Of a stretch of DNA of 64,000 bases, positions 32,122 to 41,489 are shown in pieces (within the stretch, counting starts at the first letter, position 1; each line of letters begins with the position of its first letter). The DNA lies in NCBI GenBank assembly GCA_045593905.1, contig JAZNXL010000007.1:5306-69305 (forward strand), in the 5' to 3' direction. The translations under genes were made by a program, and so were the position numbers. Origin of the DNA: RGIG9041 sp045593905 (GTDB lineage Bacteria > Bacillota > Clostridia > Oscillospirales > QAKW01). The notes under the pieces are model-generated. The model had not been told where the DNA came from, did no database searches, and saw only the letters and a list, made by a program, of their open reading frames with translations.

Positions 32122-33970
32122 ATTCGCTTAATTCAAGCCATTTTTCTGTTAACTTATCAAGCTGTTGCTTTTTAAGTTCAAGCTCGTTACAGTATTGTTC
32201 TAATTTAATAAAATCGTTATTGTTTTGTTCAATCAGTCGCTCAAGCTCGACAATTTGTTGTTCGAGTAAACTGATTTGTTTTTCGATAGCACTAATTTCG
32301 TTGCGTTTTTTTGCTGCATTTGCCCTGTCTTGCTTTGTGGTATAGCCGCTATTTGATTTTTGCTGTTTTGGTTGACAAATAGCAGGTGAGGGTGTGTTGT
32401 TAAATGCTTTAATAAACTCGTCGAACTTGCCGTCAAAGACAATTATTTTGTCTTCTGATAAATATACTATTGTATCGGGTACTGTATTTAAAAAATATCT
32501 ATCGTGAGAAATAATAATTTCAGTGCCGTCGAAGTTTAAAAGCGCAGCTTCGAGGCTTTCCTTGCTGCTCATATCAAGGTGATTTGTCGGCTCGTCGAAC
32601 ATTAATGTGTTGTTTTTGGCAAGAGATAAAACTGCAAACTGTAATCTTGCTGATTCGCCACCTGATATATCGCTGATTTTTTTAAAAACATCATCGCCTG
32701 TAAACAGCATTGACGCAAGCGCGGTTCTTACTTGATTTTCGGTAAGAGTGGTGTATTTGTCCCAAACCTCGTCAATTACAGTTTTATTTGAGTCTTGATA
32801 TATCTTGTTTTGGTCAAAAACACCAATTGAAACGTCGTTGCCCCACTTAAATTTACCTTCGTACTGTTGGTGTGAGCCAAGCAGAGCTTTAAATAATGTT
32901 GTTTTTCCTATTCCATTCTCGCCAACTATAGCTATTTTCTGCTTTTGCTTAATATCGAGATTTAGGTTTTTAAATAAAACCCTATTCTCAATTTTCAAAG
33001 TTAAATCATTGATTTTGAGTACATCAAACCAGCTCTTTTTATCAAATGTAAATCTTACGTTGATTTTTTTGTTATATTCGGACGGAGGGAGTACCGTTTC
33101 CATCTTTTCAAGCTCTTTTCTACGGCTTTTTGCCATTGCCGATGTAGAAGCTCTCACGAGATTTCTGGCAATATAGTCTTGTAATTTTTGTTGTTTTTCT
33201 ATGTACTCGTCGTATAGTTTTTGCTGATATTCGAGCTTATGCTGCTTTTGTGACTTGAAATCGGTATAATTACCAATATATTCGCAAATTTTACCAAATT
33301 CAACTTCCCAAATAGTATCGCAAACGCTATTTAAATAGTATCTGTCGTGAGTTATGCTAACGACTGCTCCATTGAACGATTTTAAGTAGTTCTCGAGCCA
33401 AGCACAAGTTTTAAAATCAAGGTGGTTGGTGGGTTCGTCTAACAGCAAAACATTACAATCAGTCAATAATAATTTTGCCAGCGCAAGCCTTGTTTTTTCA
33501 CCACCGCTTAAAACATTTATTGGTTTTTTGTATGTATCTTCTTTAAAATCTAAACCGTTTAAAACGTATTTAATTTTTGTTTCGGTGTTATAAGCATCTC
33601 TTGCAGTTATAAAAGAATATAGCTTTTCATATTCTGATTTTTCATTTAAATTGTTAATATTTAACTCTGAAAGTCGCTTTATAGCATTGTGTTCGGCTTC
33701 AAAAACCGAGTCCATCTCTTCGAAAACGGTTTTATTGCTTTCGATTAAGCTGTTTTGCGATAAATAACCTATCTTTACATTAGGGTTATAGTATAGTTCG
33801 CCGTCGTCATAATCGAGCTCTTTTGCTAAAATTTTAAACAGTGTGGTTTTGCCGGCACCATTTGAGCCAATAATACCGATTCTAGATTTAGATTTAATTA
33901 CGCCAAAGACACCGTCTAAAATCTTATTTGAGCCATAATATTTGGTTAATGAATTAAAATTAATTATCAT
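32120..33970 (-). CDS. ABC-F family ATPase (ribosome-associated)
   Basis: A soluble double-ATPase protein of 616 residues without membrane helices. The first domain has GSNGAGKTTLFK (near 36), LSGGEKTRLALAKLLL (near 148) and VLLLDEPTNHLD (near 170). The linker is a Lys/Glu-rich helical region (near 235-300). The second domain has GENGIGKTTLFK (near 350), ISGGESARLQFAVLSLA (near 430) and LMFDEPTNHLD (near 452). A C-terminal coiled coil (about 545-610) follows. ABC-F proteins bind the ribosomal E site and relieve stalls or protect against antibiotics. Its start overlaps the TepA stop by 11 bases. Housekeeping versus resistance role cannot be decided. Confidence 0.94.
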   Translation of the reverse strand: MIINFNSLTKYYGSNKILDGVFGVIKSKSRIGIIGSNGAGKTTLFKILAKELDYDDGELYYNPNVKIGYLSQNSLIESNKTVFEEMDSVFEAEHNAIKRLSELNINNLNEKSEYEKLYSFITARDAYNTETKIKYVLNGLDFKEDTYKKPINVLSGGEKTRLALAKLLLTDCNVLLLDEPTNHLDFKTCAWLENYLKSFNGAVVSITHDRYYLNSVCDTIWEVEFGKICEYIGNYTDFKSQKQHKLEYQQKLYDEYIEKQQKLQDYIARNLVRASTSAMAKSRRKELEKMETVLPPSEYNKKINVRFTFDKKSWFDVLKINDLTLKIENRVLFKNLNLDIKQKQKIAIVGENGIGKTTLFKALLGSHQQYEGKFKWGNDVSIGVFDQNKIYQDSNKTVIDEVWDKYTTLTENQVRTALASMLFTGDDVFKKISDISGGESARLQFAVLSLAKNNTLMFDEPTNHLDMSSKESLEAALLNFDGTEIIISHDRYFLNTVPDTIVYLSEDKIIVFDGKFDEFIKAFNNTPSPAICQPKQQKSNSGYTTKQDRANAAKKRNEISAIEKQISLLEQQIVELERLIEQNNNDFIKLEQYCNELELKKQQLDKLTEKWLELSE

Positions 33971-34613
33971 TTTTATCCTTTTTATACATATTTTTCAAAG
34001 CGGTAAGCGCTTCGTTGATACCGCCAATTCCGTCAATAAGACCTTCGTCTACTGCTTGCGTTCCGTTAATAGTTGTGCCTACGTCTGTAACAAGCTGACC
34101 TACGTTACGTAAAAGCTTATTAAAACGTTCTTTTGAAATGTTAGAATGTTTTACAATAAAATCGGTAATACGCTCTTGCATTTTTTCAAAGTTAGAAAAG
34201 CTTTGCGGTACACCGATTACCATACCATTTGTACGAACAGGGTGGATTGTCATTGTGGCAGACGGAACAATAAAAGACATTTTAGCTGCCACCGAAATCG
34301 GTACACCAATAGAATGTCCGCCGCCGATTACAAGAGATACTGTAGGTTTATTGAGTGATGCAATCATTTCGGCAATTGCAAGACCTGCTTCAACGTCACC
34401 GCCAACAGTATTTACAATAATTAAAATACCTTTAATGTTTTCGTTTAGCTCGGCATCAATCAGAAGCGGTATAATATGCTCATATTTTGTTGCTTTTCCC
34501 TGGTCGTTTGCGATATAATGACCTTCAATTTGTCCAATAATTGTTATTGTTTCTATGCCAGAAGATAGGTTAGTGCCAAACTCTTTAATTTGCTCGTTAT
34601 TTTCGTTTTTCAT
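33960..34613 (-). CDS. tepA: TepA/ClpP-like serine protease
   Basis: A 217-residue protein of the TepA (translocation-enhancing, YmfB) branch of the ClpP/crotonase fold. Catalytic Ser is in GGGHSIGVPI, catalytic His in MTIHPVRTNG, and the TxxxGxxAVDEGLIDGIGG block follows. The oxyanion segment NTVGGDVEAGLAIAEMI is also present. In Bacillus the protein is linked to protein export and signal-peptide degradation. GAGGTG six bases before ATG 34613 sets the start, rejecting a GTG nine bases upstream. It shares an operon with the ABC-F gene. Confidence 0.92.
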   Translation of the reverse strand: MKNENNEQIKEFGTNLSSGIETITIIGQIEGHYIANDQGKATKYEHIIPLLIDAELNENIKGILIIVNTVGGDVEAGLAIAEMIASLNKPTVSLVIGGGHSIGVPISVAAKMSFIVPSATMTIHPVRTNGMVIGVPQSFSNFEKMQERITDFIVKHSNISKERFNKLLRNVGQLVTDVGTTINGTQAVDEGLIDGIGGINEALTALKNMYKKDKNDN

Positions 34614-34657
34614 ATCACACACCTCGTTTGAGTTTAGTATGTAATAAGAAAATAATT

Positions 34658-35587
34658 TTATTCTATTTCTTTTGCGGCATTTAACAAATTAATGCACTCT
34701 GTTACGGTATTAACTGAAGATGCATTTCTTTTAAAATCGGTTGCGTTTTTAATTCCTTTAAAGTACCAAAGCAGGTGCTTTCGAAACTCTTTTACTGCAA
34801 TTATTTCGGGTTTTGAATTAATTAAAAGCTTAAGATGTTCTATTGCAACATCAAATATGTTAACATTGCAGTCGATACCTTTAATTTGGTTAAAAATTAA
34901 AGGGTTACCAAGTGAGGCTCGTCCGACCATAAGACTGTGAGCACCTGTATAATCTAAAACTTTGTTTGCGACTGCTTTGCTTGTTATATCGCCGTTGGCT
35001 ATAACTGGAATATTAACACTATCTACAACAGATTTTATAATTTCAATATCGCTTTCACCATTATAAAATTGTTCTCTTGTTCTTCCATGAACTGTTATAA
35101 AATCAGCGTCTGCGGACTCACACATTTTTGCAAAATCAACTGCAGTTATTGAGCTTTTGTCAATACCGCTTCTGAATTTAACGCTAACAGGTAAATTTGT
35201 ATTTTGCTTTACTGCTTTTATAACGCTGTAAGCAACGTCAGGTGTTTTCATAAGTGCTGAACCGTCGCCATTGTTAAATATTTTAGGAGCAGGGCAGCCC
35301 ATATTAATATCGATTGCAATTGGGGAATAGTTGTTTGTTATAAATTCTGTAGCCTTTTTGATTGGCTCGGGTTCGTGACCGAAAATTTGCATAATAATTG
35401 GCTGCTCTGCTTTGGTAAATTCCAATAGCGATTTTGACTTGTTATCGTTATAGTAAATACCTTTAGAGCTTACCATTTCGCAAACAGTAATGTCGGCACC
35501 GTATTTTTTACAAATTTGCCTGAAAGCAGAGTCAGTAACGCCTGCCATTGGGGCAAGTATTAAGGAATTTTTTTCAAATGGTATCAT
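34658..35587 (-). CDS. dusB: tRNA-dihydrouridine synthase
   Basis: A FMN enzyme that reduces uridines in the tRNA D-loop. The 309 residues have the barrel signatures: LAPMAGVTDSAFR (near 11), IDINMGCPAPKIFNNGDGSALM (near 93, with the catalytic Cys), VSVKFRSGID (near 138), FITVHGRTREQFYNG (near 164), VIANGDITS (near 193) and LMVGRASLGNPLIF (near 217). These fit DusB/NifR3. It lies 45 bases upstream of tepA in the same direction and close to a tRNA cluster on the other strand. Confidence 0.95.
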   Translation of the reverse strand: MIPFEKNSLILAPMAGVTDSAFRQICKKYGADITVCEMVSSKGIYYNDNKSKSLLEFTKAEQPIIMQIFGHEPEPIKKATEFITNNYSPIAIDINMGCPAPKIFNNGDGSALMKTPDVAYSVIKAVKQNTNLPVSVKFRSGIDKSSITAVDFAKMCESADADFITVHGRTREQFYNGESDIEIIKSVVDSVNIPVIANGDITSKAVANKVLDYTGAHSLMVGRASLGNPLIFNQIKGIDCNVNIFDVAIEHLKLLINSKPEIIAVKEFRKHLLWYFKGIKNATDFKRNASSVNTVTECINLLNAAKEIE

Positions 35588-35669
35588 TATAAACTCCTTT
35601 AAAAATTTTACATTTTATTTTAACATATAAAAAAACAAATGTAAACTTAAAATAAATTTTAAAAAAGTG

Positions 35670-35698
35670 TTGACAATTTAAAAATTATGTTGTAATAT
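35670..35698 (+). promoter_or_regulatory. Promoter of the tRNA Met-Glu-Val-Val cluster
   Basis: Perfect TTGACA (35670-35675), 17 bases, TAATAT (35693-35698); about 50 bases of leader precede the first tRNA. Confidence 0.82.
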
Positions 35699-35749
35699 AT
35701 TAAACGTTCCATCAAGCGAGGTTTAAAACCTTAAAGCAGTTGGAAATGT

Positions 35750-35826
35750 GGCGGCATAGCTCAGTTGGCTAGAGCATTCGGTTCATACCCGAAGTGTCGT
35801 TGGTTCAAATCCGACTGCCGCTACCA
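35750..35826 (+). tRNA. tRNA-Met (anticodon CAT, elongator type)
   Basis: A 77-base cloverleaf with encoded CCA. The acceptor GGCGGCA pairs with TGCCGCT, ending in a G1-U72 wobble. The anticodon stem TTCGG/CCGAA carries loop TTCATAC. It lacks the three G-C pairs of the initiator stem, so it is the elongator. Confidence 0.95.
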
Positions 35827-35831
35827 TCTAT

Positions 35832-35906
35832 GGCCTGTTGGTCAAGCGGTTAAGACACCGCCCTTTCACGGCGGTAACACGAGTTCGAGTCTCGTACAGG
35901 TCACCA
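35832..35906 (+). tRNA. tRNA-Glu (anticodon TTC)
   Basis: A 75-base cloverleaf with encoded CCA. The acceptor GGCCTGT pairs with ACAGGTC. The anticodon stem CCGCC/GGCGG holds loop CTTTCAC, anticodon TTC. It is five bases after tRNA-Met. Confidence 0.96.
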
Positions 35907-35909
35907 TGT

Positions 35910-35985
35910 GGAAGTTTAGCTCAGCTGGGAGAGCATCTGCCTTACAAGCAGAGGGTCAGCGGTTCGAGCCCGTTAACTTCCACCA
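35910..35985 (+). tRNA. tRNA-Val (anticodon TAC), copy 1
   Basis: A 76-base cloverleaf with encoded CCA. The acceptor GGAAGTT pairs with AACTTCC. The anticodon stem CTGCC/AGCAG region carries loop with TAC. It is identical to the copy 106 bases downstream. Confidence 0.96.
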
Positions 35986-36014
35986 AAGCACCGATTAATT
36001 CGGTGCTATTTTTT
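35986..36014 (+). terminator. Terminator between the two tRNA-Val copies
   Basis: The stem AGCACCGA/TCGGTGCT with loop TTAAT, followed by ATTTTTT. Confidence 0.85.
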
Positions 36015-36015
36015 C

Positions 36016-36091
36016 GGAAGTTTAGCTCAGCTGGGAGAGCATCTGCCTTACAAGCAGAGGGTCAGCGGTTCGAGCCCGTTAACTTCCACCA
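36016..36091 (+). tRNA. tRNA-Val (anticodon TAC), copy 2
   Basis: Identical over all 76 bases to the tRNA-Val at 35910. It lies directly after a terminator, so it is reached only by read-through unless a promoter is hidden in the first copy. Confidence 0.95.
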
Positions 36092-36119
36092 AAGCACCGA
36101 TTAATTCGGTGCTTTTTTA
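36092..36119 (+). terminator. Terminator of the tRNA cluster
   Basis: The same AGCACCGA/TCGGTGCT stem as after copy 1, followed by a T-rich tail. Confidence 0.9.
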
Positions 36120-36186
36120 TTTTAAATTATTGATATATTAGTTTAATAATGATATAATAATATATTATTATATTTTGGAGATTAAA

Positions 36187-38250
36187 ATGTCTTATATAAA
36201 TTGGAATATTAAAACACAAGATTTAAGTGTTGTTAAATCTTTGTCAAAACAATTAAATTGCACCGATACGGTGTCGGTTTTGCTTTATAATAGGGGGATT
36301 ACCGATGCACAGCAGGCTAAAGCTTTTTTAAACCCAAGTGATAGTCTGGTTCATAACCCATACCTGCTTAATGATATGCAAAAAGCAGTTGACTCAATTA
36401 AAGAATACATAGCTCAAAACAAAAAAATATGTATTTACGGCGATTATGATGTTGATGGCATTACATCTACAAGTGTTTTGTATTTGTATTTAAAAAGATT
36501 CACTGAAAATGTTGGATATTTTATACCAGATAGGTTTTCAGAGGGTTACGGGATTAATAATGAGGCAATCGATAAAATTAAAAATGACGGTTATCAGGTC
36601 ATAATTACCGTTGACACCGGAATTTCTGCTCTTAATGAGATTGAATACGCAAATTCCCTTGGTATTGATGTTATAATTACCGACCATCACGAGTGCCAAG
36701 AAGCATTACCGAGGGCTGTTGCTATTATTAACCCTAAAAGAAAAGATAGTACATATCCTTTTGATAAACTTGCAGGCGTTGGTGTTGTTTATAAACTTGT
36801 GTGTGCGTTAGACGTTATATTTAACACCTCTTTTGCCAACGATTATATTGACCTTGTTGCAGTTGGCACCATTGCCGATATTATGCCGCTACTCGATGAA
36901 AACAGATATATCGTAAAACAGGGTATTGAAAAAATTTCTAACTCGCCAAACTTTGGCCTAAAGTGCTTGATTGATTTGTGTGTTTCTAACTTTCCTGTAA
37001 ATTCAGGTTCTATTGGTTACGCTGTTGCACCAAGAATTAATGCTGCAGGCAGAATGGCAGATGCAGAAATTGCTGTTAATCTATTTACAACCAACCAAAT
37101 AGATATTGCTAAACAAATTGCTAACACTCTTTGCGAGTTAAACGTTGAACGCCAACAGATTGAAAACCAAATTATAATTGAAGCCGAACAAATTATTAAA
37201 GAGCATAAATTAAATGAGAGGTATTCGGTTCTTGTTTTGTGGAACGAGGGTTGGCACAGCGGTATTATAGGTATAGTTGCATCAAAGCTTAAAGAAAAAT
37301 ATAATAAGCCTGTAATACTGTTTTCTGTAGATAAATACGCAAAAGGTTCGGGAAGAAGCGTAGCTCCTTTTAACCTGTATAATGCATTCGAAGAAAATAA
37401 AGATATGTTGATTCAGTATGGTGGACACAAATATGCCGCCGGCGTTTTGGTTGATAATGACAAGTTATTTGAGTTTAGAGATAAAATCTCAAAAGCTGTA
37501 GACAAGTTTTTGACTACATCAACATTTACTACCGATATAGATGTAGAATGTGTTTTGCCACCAAGTGATGTTAGCATTAAAACTGTAAATGAGATATCTT
37601 TGCTTCAACCTTTTGGCAAACAGAACGAAATACCGCTGTTTTGTTTAAGAAATGTTAAAATCAACGAGCTTTTTCCTATTGCCAACAACAAACATTTAAG
37701 AATTAGATTTTCTATTGGTGCAAAGAATATTACTGCGTTTTATTTTTCAGTTGATATGCAAAAATTTGACTATCGAGAGGGCGACCTTGTCGACATTGTA
37801 TGTGAGCTCAACGAGAATGAGTACAAAAACCACAAAAGTGTTCAACTTGTAATTAAAGACTTAAGATATAATCTTGATGTTATTAATTCATATTCTGAAA
37901 GAAGAAATAGTTGTGATAACTTTAATTCGGTTTTAAAAACACATTTACCCACAAGAGCCGATATTGCTGTTGTGTATAGGTTTTTCTATCATACTTTTTC
38001 AAAAGGAAGAAACACCTTTAATCTTGATACTATTTCAAATATTATTAACAAAGATTGTCTTGTTTCGCTTAATTATGAAAAAGTATATTATTCAATTAAA
38101 ATTTTACTTGACCTGGGTGTTATTACGGGTAACGTTATTCATTCTGAATTTGTTATAAGTGACATTCCTGAGGGTAAAAAATTCTCTTTAAAAGATTCTA
38201 AAGTACTAAATTCTATTTATGATAAAGCAGGTGTAAGCTTTGGTAATTGA
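36187..38250 (+). CDS. recJ: Single-strand-specific 5'-3' exonuclease RecJ
   Basis: A DHH-family nuclease in recombination and mismatch repair. The 687 residues have motif I YGDYDVDGITST (near 80), the GINNEAIDKI and VDTGIS segments, motif III TDHHECQE (near 166), AVGTIADIMPL (near 225), and DHHA1 motifs GWHSGIIGIVASKL (near 355) and GGHKYAAGV (near 415). An OB-like domain and a C-terminal winged-helix-like extension of about 120 residues follow, as in other Firmicute RecJ. TTTGGAG six bases upstream selects ATG 36187. It overlaps the next gene by 11 bases. Confidence 0.95.
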   Translation: MSYINWNIKTQDLSVVKSLSKQLNCTDTVSVLLYNRGITDAQQAKAFLNPSDSLVHNPYLLNDMQKAVDSIKEYIAQNKKICIYGDYDVDGITSTSVLYLYLKRFTENVGYFIPDRFSEGYGINNEAIDKIKNDGYQVIITVDTGISALNEIEYANSLGIDVIITDHHECQEALPRAVAIINPKRKDSTYPFDKLAGVGVVYKLVCALDVIFNTSFANDYIDLVAVGTIADIMPLLDENRYIVKQGIEKISNSPNFGLKCLIDLCVSNFPVNSGSIGYAVAPRINAAGRMADAEIAVNLFTTNQIDIAKQIANTLCELNVERQQIENQIIIEAEQIIKEHKLNERYSVLVLWNEGWHSGIIGIVASKLKEKYNKPVILFSVDKYAKGSGRSVAPFNLYNAFEENKDMLIQYGGHKYAAGVLVDNDKLFEFRDKISKAVDKFLTTSTFTTDIDVECVLPPSDVSIKTVNEISLLQPFGKQNEIPLFCLRNVKINELFPIANNKHLRIRFSIGAKNITAFYFSVDMQKFDYREGDLVDIVCELNENEYKNHKSVQLVIKDLRYNLDVINSYSERRNSCDNFNSVLKTHLPTRADIAVVYRFFYHTFSKGRNTFNLDTISNIINKDCLVSLNYEKVYYSIKILLDLGVITGNVIHSEFVISDIPEGKKFSLKDSKVLNSIYDKAGVSFGN

Positions 38251-40408
38251 ACAAAAAATATACAATGAATTAGTAGCAACTCTTAATGCCTCGGGCAAAG
38301 AATACGCCTTTGACAAAATTGAACGCGCTTATCAGTTTGCTAAAAATATGCATGAGGGTCAGTTCAGAAAATCAGGCGAGCCATACATTTGTCATCCGTT
38401 AGAGGTTTCAAAAATTGTTGCCGAATTCGGTTTTGACAACGATAGCATTATAGCTGCGCTTTTACACGATGTTGTTGAAGATACTGATGTGACTCTCGAA
38501 CAGCTTACCGCTGAGTTTGGTGAGGAAGTTGCAATGCTTGTTGACGGTGTTACCAAACTTGGTAAAATACCTTATTCTTCGCGTGAAGAGCAACAAATGG
38601 AATATCTTCGTAAAATGTTTTTTGCTATGGCAAAAGATATTCGTGTAATTGTTATCAAGCTTGCAGACAGGCTTCATAATATGCGTACTCTCGGTGCTTG
38701 CGAAAGCGAAAAACAATTACGCATCGCTCTCGAAACTATTGAAATTTTTGCTCCGCTTTCACATAGGCTCGGTATGCAAAAAGTTAAGGTTGAGCTCGAA
38801 GATACTTCGCTTATGTATCTTGACCCGGTCGGTTTTGAAATGATTCAAAAAAAGCTAAAAGAATCGACAAATGACCGAGATAAGCTAATTGCCGATATTA
38901 GCGAAAAAATTCAAAGCAGGCTTATTGAATACAGGCTTAATTTTGAACTTAAGCATAGAATTAAGCATCCATTTAGTATATACAAAAAGATTTTTACTCA
39001 AAACAAATCTTTTGAAGAGCTATACGATATTTATGCTTTCAGGGTTATTTGTGACTCTGTCAATGACTGTTACTATATTTTGGGCCTTATACACGACTTG
39101 TTTAATCCGATACCCGGTAGGTTTAAGGACTATATATCAACACCTAAACCTAATATGTATCAGTCATTACACACCACTGTTATTGGCAAAGCAGGTGTGC
39201 CATTTGAGGTTCAGATTAGAACCTGGGATATGCACAAAACAGCGGAATACGGTATCGCTGCGCATTGGAAATACAAAAACAACTTATCAAAAAGCAATGT
39301 TGAGTTTGACTCAAAGCTAACTTGGGTAAGAAATGTAATTGAGATGCAAGATGATGCAGGAACCACCGAAGACGTTATCAAGTCGCTAAAGGTTGATTTG
39401 TTTTCTGACGAGGTTTTTGTATTTACACCAAAAGGCGATGTTGTCAACTTACCTGTTGGCTCAAACGTTATTGACTTTGCTTATGCTATTCACAGCGCAG
39501 TTGGTAACAAAATGGTGGGTGCTAAAGTAAACGGTAAAATCGTAAACCTTGATTACCAATTAAAAACAGGTGAAATTGCTGAGGTTATTACAACCTCTTC
39601 TCAAGCTCACGGTCCTTCTCGTGATTGGCTTTCTCTTGTTAAAACAAACGAGGCAAGAACAAAAATCAGGCAGTGGTTTAAAAGAGAAAGACGCGATGAA
39701 AACATTGCGGTTGGCGTTTCGGCACTTGAACAAGAGTTTAAAAGTCTTGGTGTTTCACTTGATAATCCAAAAACAAAAGAGCTGTTAAAGACTGTAAGTG
39801 AGAATATGCACTTTACCACTATTGAGGATATGCAGGCCGCCATTGGTTATGGTGCGGCATCTGCTCAAAAAATAGCTGTTAAAGTGCGAGATGCAATTAC
39901 TCGTCTTAAAAATGCCGAGGAACTTAAAATAGCGCCTGTTGCTAAAAAGAAAGTAACCGACGGAGGCGTATCGGTTGAGGGTATTGATAATTGCTTAATA
40001 AAGTTTGCCAAATGCTGTAATCCGCTACCAGGTGATTTTATTATTGGCTTTATAACCAAAGGATATGGCGTATCTATTCACAATATCAATTGCCCTAATG
40101 TTAAATACGGAATGGAAGCTGACCCTAATAGATGGTTAAAAGCATCTTGGGAGAATAACGAAACAAAATTCTTTACTACTACAATCGATATTGAAGTTAA
40201 AAACGTTGTTGGCGTTATGGTTAAAATTACTTCTGTACTTGCAGATTTAAAAGTTTCGGTACGTTCGTTTAACGCACGCGAAAACAACGCTGATACGGCA
40301 ATTATTACAGTTTCTATGGATGTTAAAAGCGTTGACCATCTAAATTTCATTATCAATAAATTAATCAGAAGCAAGCATGTAATTAATGTTACAAGAGCAT
40401 CGAATTAG
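38240..40408 (+). CDS. relA: Bifunctional (p)ppGpp synthetase/hydrolase (Rel)
   Basis: Controls the stringent alarmone. Domain order over 722 residues: HD hydrolase (CHPLEVSKIVAEFGFD, ALLHDVVEDT near 73), synthetase (YDIYAFRVI, and MYQSLHTTVIG near 308), TGS (VFTPKGDVVNLPVGSNVIDFAYAIH near 390), a zinc-finger-like KCCNPLPGDFIIGF segment (near 590) and a C-terminal ACT domain. Both catalytic halves look intact. The start is TTG 38240, behind AGGTG within the end of recJ; no ATG or GTG start is possible because a stop lies two codons upstream. Confidence 0.96.
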   Translation: MVIEQKIYNELVATLNASGKEYAFDKIERAYQFAKNMHEGQFRKSGEPYICHPLEVSKIVAEFGFDNDSIIAALLHDVVEDTDVTLEQLTAEFGEEVAMLVDGVTKLGKIPYSSREEQQMEYLRKMFFAMAKDIRVIVIKLADRLHNMRTLGACESEKQLRIALETIEIFAPLSHRLGMQKVKVELEDTSLMYLDPVGFEMIQKKLKESTNDRDKLIADISEKIQSRLIEYRLNFELKHRIKHPFSIYKKIFTQNKSFEELYDIYAFRVICDSVNDCYYILGLIHDLFNPIPGRFKDYISTPKPNMYQSLHTTVIGKAGVPFEVQIRTWDMHKTAEYGIAAHWKYKNNLSKSNVEFDSKLTWVRNVIEMQDDAGTTEDVIKSLKVDLFSDEVFVFTPKGDVVNLPVGSNVIDFAYAIHSAVGNKMVGAKVNGKIVNLDYQLKTGEIAEVITTSSQAHGPSRDWLSLVKTNEARTKIRQWFKRERRDENIAVGVSALEQEFKSLGVSLDNPKTKELLKTVSENMHFTTIEDMQAAIGYGAASAQKIAVKVRDAITRLKNAEELKIAPVAKKKVTDGGVSVEGIDNCLIKFAKCCNPLPGDFIIGFITKGYGVSIHNINCPNVKYGMEADPNRWLKASWENNETKFFTTTIDIEVKNVVGVMVKITSVLADLKVSVRSFNARENNADTAIITVSMDVKSVDHLNFIINKLIRSKHVINVTRASN

Positions 40409-40416
40409 GAGTTAAA

Positions 40417-40863
40417 ATGAAAGCAGTTTGCCAAAGAGTAAAAAGCGCAACCTTGTATTGCGAAGATGAACTAATATCTAAAATTGAAAAAGGTTTTTTG
40501 GTTTACGTCGGCTTTAATCATACTGACGATGAGAAAACCATTGAAAAACCTTTAAAAAAGATATGTGGACTCAGAGTTTTTGATGACGCCGACGGCAAAC
40601 TCAATCTTGCGTTAAAAGATGTTGGAGGGAGCGTTTTGCTCGTGTCTAATTTTACTCTGTACGCCGATTGTTCAAGAGGCTATAGACCTTCTTTTATTGA
40701 AAGCGCAAAGTTTGAACATGCTCAAAAACTTTATAATAGTTGCTTAAAATATATCAAAGAACAGGGTATTGATGTAAAGCCCTGTGTATTTGGCGGTGAA
40801 ATGTTTATTGACTCTGTTGCTGATGGGCCAATTAACATTATAATTGACAGCGAGGAACTATAA
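40417..40863 (+). CDS. dtd: D-aminoacyl-tRNA deacylase
   Basis: Removes D-amino acids or glycine wrongly attached to tRNA. The 148 residues have MKAVCQRVKSATL at the N-terminus, the active motif LLVSNFTLYADC (near 73, equivalent to SQFTLYAD) and the Gly-Pro motif in ADGPINIIIDS near the C-terminus (usually NxGPVT). It is nine bases after relA and overlaps the next start (TAATG), the common relA-dtd order of Firmicutes. Confidence 0.95.
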   Translation: MKAVCQRVKSATLYCEDELISKIEKGFLVYVGFNHTDDEKTIEKPLKKICGLRVFDDADGKLNLALKDVGGSVLLVSNFTLYADCSRGYRPSFIESAKFEHAQKLYNSCLKYIKEQGIDVKPCVFGGEMFIDSVADGPINIIIDSEEL

Positions 40864-41480
40864 TGCTAAGAACTTATTGTATTACTGTTGGCTATATGCA
40901 AAGCAACTGTTATGTTGTTTTTGATGATAGAAAAGCTGTTATTATAGACCCCGGCGATGAGGCTGAAAAAATTATTACCGCAATTAAAAATACATACTTA
41001 GAGCCCGAAGCGGTGCTTTTAACTCATGCGCATTTTGACCACTTTGGCGCTGCAAATCAAATTACAAAGGTTTTTGACATACCTTTAATAGTTGATGTTA
41101 ACGATAAGCCATTATTGACTGATGCCGACCTTAACCTTAGTAATAACTTTTTGTATTCACCAATTACATATAGCGGCAAGGTAGAGGTTGTTCATAATCA
41201 AACACTTAAGCTTATAGGGCATAATTTCAGCTTTATTTCAACACCGGGTCACACACCGGGTTCGTGTTGTATTTTAGTTGAAGATAAGCTTTTTACAGGC
41301 GATACACTGTTTAAATTGTCAGTAGGTAAGGCTTTTGCCCCGTATGGCAGCACTGAACTTGAAATAGCCTCTATTAAAAAGAGACTTTGTGTTTATGAAA
41401 GAGATTTTGTTTGTCTTCCGGGACACGGTGAACAAACAACCTTGTTTTACGAAATGTATCATAATCCCTATTTGATATAA
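40863..41480 (+). CDS. MBL-fold metal-dependent hydrolase (glyoxalase II-like)
   Basis: A 205-residue metallo-beta-lactamase-fold protein. The metal site is Thr54-His-Ala-His-Phe-Asp-His60, followed by the third ligand in STPGHTPGSCC (near 122), the bridging Asp in LFTGDTLF (near 145) and the last His in LPGHGEQTT (near 186). This is the small YcbL/YqgX-like branch usually found after relA-dtd and before hemZ. Its substrate is unknown; thioesterase activity is likely. Confidence 0.92.
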   Translation: MLRTYCITVGYMQSNCYVVFDDRKAVIIDPGDEAEKIITAIKNTYLEPEAVLLTHAHFDHFGAANQITKVFDIPLIVDVNDKPLLTDADLNLSNNFLYSPITYSGKVEVVHNQTLKLIGHNFSFISTPGHTPGSCCILVEDKLFTGDTLFKLSVGKAFAPYGSTELEIASIKKRLCVYERDFVCLPGHGEQTTLFYEMYHNPYLI

Positions 41481-41489
41481 GAGGTATAA

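Larger units (their letters stand above)
35910..36113 (+). repeat. Tandem duplication of tRNA-Val plus its terminator
   Basis: Units 35910-36007 and 36016-36113 are identical over 98 bases, with an 8-base junction between them. The duplicated segment contains the whole tRNA and the terminator stem. Confidence 0.95.

Noticed and set aside
32120..34613. ABC-F plus ClpP-like pair as a defence or toxin system
   Set aside because: TepA and ABC-F are both ordinary housekeeping families in Firmicutes and the neighbours are core genes.
35765..36104. Two ORFs across the tRNA cluster
   Set aside because: They only translate tRNA sequence; the repeated peptide merely reflects the tRNA-Val duplication.
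35910..36113. tRNA repeat as an integration (att) site
   Set aside because: The full tRNA plus terminator is duplicated with just eight bases between, and no integrase or cargo lies between the copies. Tandem duplication explains it.
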